A stretch of DNA of 64,000 nt from Mycobacterium uberis (GTDB lineage Bacteria > Actinomycetota > Actinomycetes > Mycobacteriales > Mycobacteriaceae), in the NCBI RefSeq assembly GCF_003408705.1, contig NZ_QAYL01000001.1:62001-126000 (forward strand). Reading direction: 5' to 3'. The notes beneath the pieces were generated by a model that was given only the letters and a program-made list of their open reading frames with translations, made no database searches and was not told the origin of the DNA. Made by a program: the position numbers and the translations under genes. Below are positions 63,867 to 64,000 of the stretch, piece by piece. Position 1 is the stretch's first letter. Each line of letters starts with the position of its first letter.

Positions 63867-64000
63867 GCCTACCTCCATCGCCGTCGCTGTGTGCACGCTA
63901 TCCAGGGCATAACGAACCCATGCCCGCAGGGTAGTGCACCACACCACACTTGTTGGAGCTGCCTGGAAATAGCTAACGGTGGCGACCACGAAAGGTGACC

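Overview
The window is chromosomal DNA from a slow-growing mycobacterium of the leprosy-bacillus type. Intact genes match M. tuberculosis genes in two blocks: the phenolic glycolipid (PGL) locus (Rv2946c to Rv2962c) and the arabinogalactan/mycolate locus (Rv3772 to Rv3803c). Between them lie long stretches of decayed sequence in which protein families can still be read across stops and frameshifts. That mixture is typical of M. leprae and its closest relatives. The orthologues of Rv2951c and Rv2952 are dead here, whereas from memory M. leprae TN keeps both, so M. lepromatosis or Ca. M. uberis fits better than M. leprae TN. I could not test this by alignment. All Rv and ortholog assignments rest on recognising the protein sequences.

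Region 1 (1-17.3 kb) is the PGL locus. On the minus strand are the 5' part of pks15/1, then fadD22, the chorismate pyruvate-lyase gene and fadD29, which together make and load p-hydroxybenzoate and extend it to phenolphthiocerol precursors. Two fossils follow (ketoreductase, methyltransferase), then the trans-acting enoyl reductase on the plus strand. Four minus-strand sugar genes come next: a methyltransferase, a GT2-like glycosyltransferase, the rhamnosyl O-methyltransferase and the first rhamnosyltransferase. A small divergent SRPBCC gene ends the block.

Region 2 (17.3-19.5 kb) holds no readable gene and sits where two regions that are far apart in M. tuberculosis are joined. Region 3 (19.5-27 kb) has tRNA-Arg, two tRNA-Ser, hisC2, echA21, lipE, a quinone-oxidoreductase-like gene and a PLP-fold protein, with fossils of a GXWXG/DUF4334 protein and a class III nucleotide cyclase.

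Region 4 (27-49.4 kb) is the cell-wall polysaccharide cluster on the plus strand: polyprenyl-phosphate mannosyltransferase, the proteasome activator PafE, the galactan exporter (wzt, wzm) with glfT1, the decaprenylphosphoryl-arabinose pathway (GtrA-like protein, dprE1, dprE2), and the arabinosyltransferases aftA, embC, embA and embB. A 1.6 kb strip between embC and embA carries three fossil genes. Region 5 (49.4-52.7 kb) is decayed and includes a dead acyl-CoA-synthetase-like gene. Region 6 (52.7-64 kb), on the minus strand, is the mycolic-acid condensation unit fadD32-pks13-accD4, preceded by the cutinase-like lipase and fbpD (MPT51).

Functionally, almost everything intact makes the outer envelope: PGL/phthiocerol lipids, the arabinogalactan scaffold and the mycolates attached to it. 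Selection has kept that core while the surrounding genes have rotted.
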